From: Streptomyces sp. AW19M42
Lineage (GTDB): Bacteria; Actinomycetota; Actinomycetes; Streptomycetales; Streptomycetaceae
Direction of reading: 5' to 3'
Assembly: GCA_000470535.1 (NCBI GenBank)
Contig: CBRG010000145.1
Location: 1-34,262, forward strand
DNA length: 34,262 nt
The notes under the pieces were generated by a model. It made no database searches, had not been told where the DNA came from, and worked only from the letters and a program-made list of their open reading frames with translations. Made by a program: the position numbers and the translations under genes. Below, in pieces: positions 34,072 through 34,262 of the stretch. Every line of letters starts with the position of its first letter. Position 1 is the stretch's first letter.

Positions 34072-34262
34072 TCAGACGGCGTGACAGGCGTACTGGTGGC
34101 CGGGCCGCTCCGCGACCTCGGTCGGCTCGGGGCGTTCCGTACGACAGCGCCGGCGCACGTCCTCGCCGGCGAGGCGGTAGAGCGGACAGCGGTCCACGAA
34201 GACACAGCCCGCGGGCACCCGGTCCGCGCTCGGCTGCTCGCCCGCCAGCACCACGCGTTCCC
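34072..34262 (-). CDS. Oligopeptide ABC transporter ATP-binding protein, C-terminal part
   Basis: Partial; the gene continues beyond the right edge. The visible ~62 residues (ERVVLAGEQPSAD... PAGCVFVDRCPLY... RCRTERPEP... GHQYACHAV) are the characteristic C-terminal cysteine-containing tail of DppD/DppF/OppD/OppF ATPases (GC.F..RCP...C, then ACH). The Walker and signature motifs lie outside the window. It is upstream of the binding protein in the same operon. Confidence 0.85.
   Translation of the reverse strand, partial: ERVVLAGEQPSADRVPAGCVFVDRCPLYRLAGEDVRRRCRTERPEPTEVAERPGHQYACHAV

Overview
The window reads as chromosomal DNA of a Streptomyces or a very close actinomycete. Support: very high G+C with GC3-biased codons, a dnaK-grpE operon behind two HAIR-type HspR operators, frequent GTG starts, a secreted-protein and Ser/Thr-kinase repertoire typical of the genus, and a small basic protein that I recognise from memory as the Streptomyces DUF6243 type. 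Only reading of the sequence was possible; no database search was run.

Layout. (1) 1-9263 is a core-like block: grpE and dnaK (minus strand), a short sugar-phosphotransferase-like protein, a large membrane Fe-S oxidoreductase of the EtfD/FadF type, a Yip1-like membrane protein, and a dcd-phosphoribosyltransferase pair. (2) 9264-21247 is an accessory island anchored on an intact tRNA-Gly(CCC) gene. The last 44 bp of that tRNA (anticodon loop to CCA) recur at 16346, 18911, 20251 (25 bp) and 21205, with a more decayed copy at 11681. Between copies lie small passenger modules: an RHS toxin tip with a likely immunity gene; a methylase-specificity fusion with two tiny membrane proteins, divergent from an AAA ATPase/DUF234-type gene; an AbiEii-type nucleotidyltransferase (frameshifted) with a small partner; a Phd/DUF6247-like/RelE-like set; and a VapBC-type pair. 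No segment between the tRNA and the last copy has a recognisable integrase gene. The only integrase trace is the 3' end of one, just right of the last copy. Four copies are preceded by the same box (paired AGCGG repeats 10 bp apart) at a fixed 105 bp (107 in one copy) from the tRNA fragment, while the DNA between differs. I read this as a stacked array of integrase-less att-flanked elements (the CIME concept), each kept with a toxin-antitoxin or conflict module.

(3) 21290-28212 holds a secreted triple-repeat protein, then a light-signalling set: a SpoIIE-type phosphatase translationally coupled to a single-domain response regulator, convergent with a bacteriophytochrome histidine kinase. (4) 28213-34262 holds a DUF6243-like protein, a soluble Ser/Thr kinase, a secreted polysaccharide deacetylase, a frameshifted DinB-like gene, and the start of an oligopeptide ABC transporter operon (lipoprotein binding protein, then the C-terminus of an ATPase running off the window edge).

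Several genes look broken (RHS, AbiEii-like, integrase, DinB-like, and two small unidentified remnants). Single-base calls behind the frameshifts cannot be checked here.
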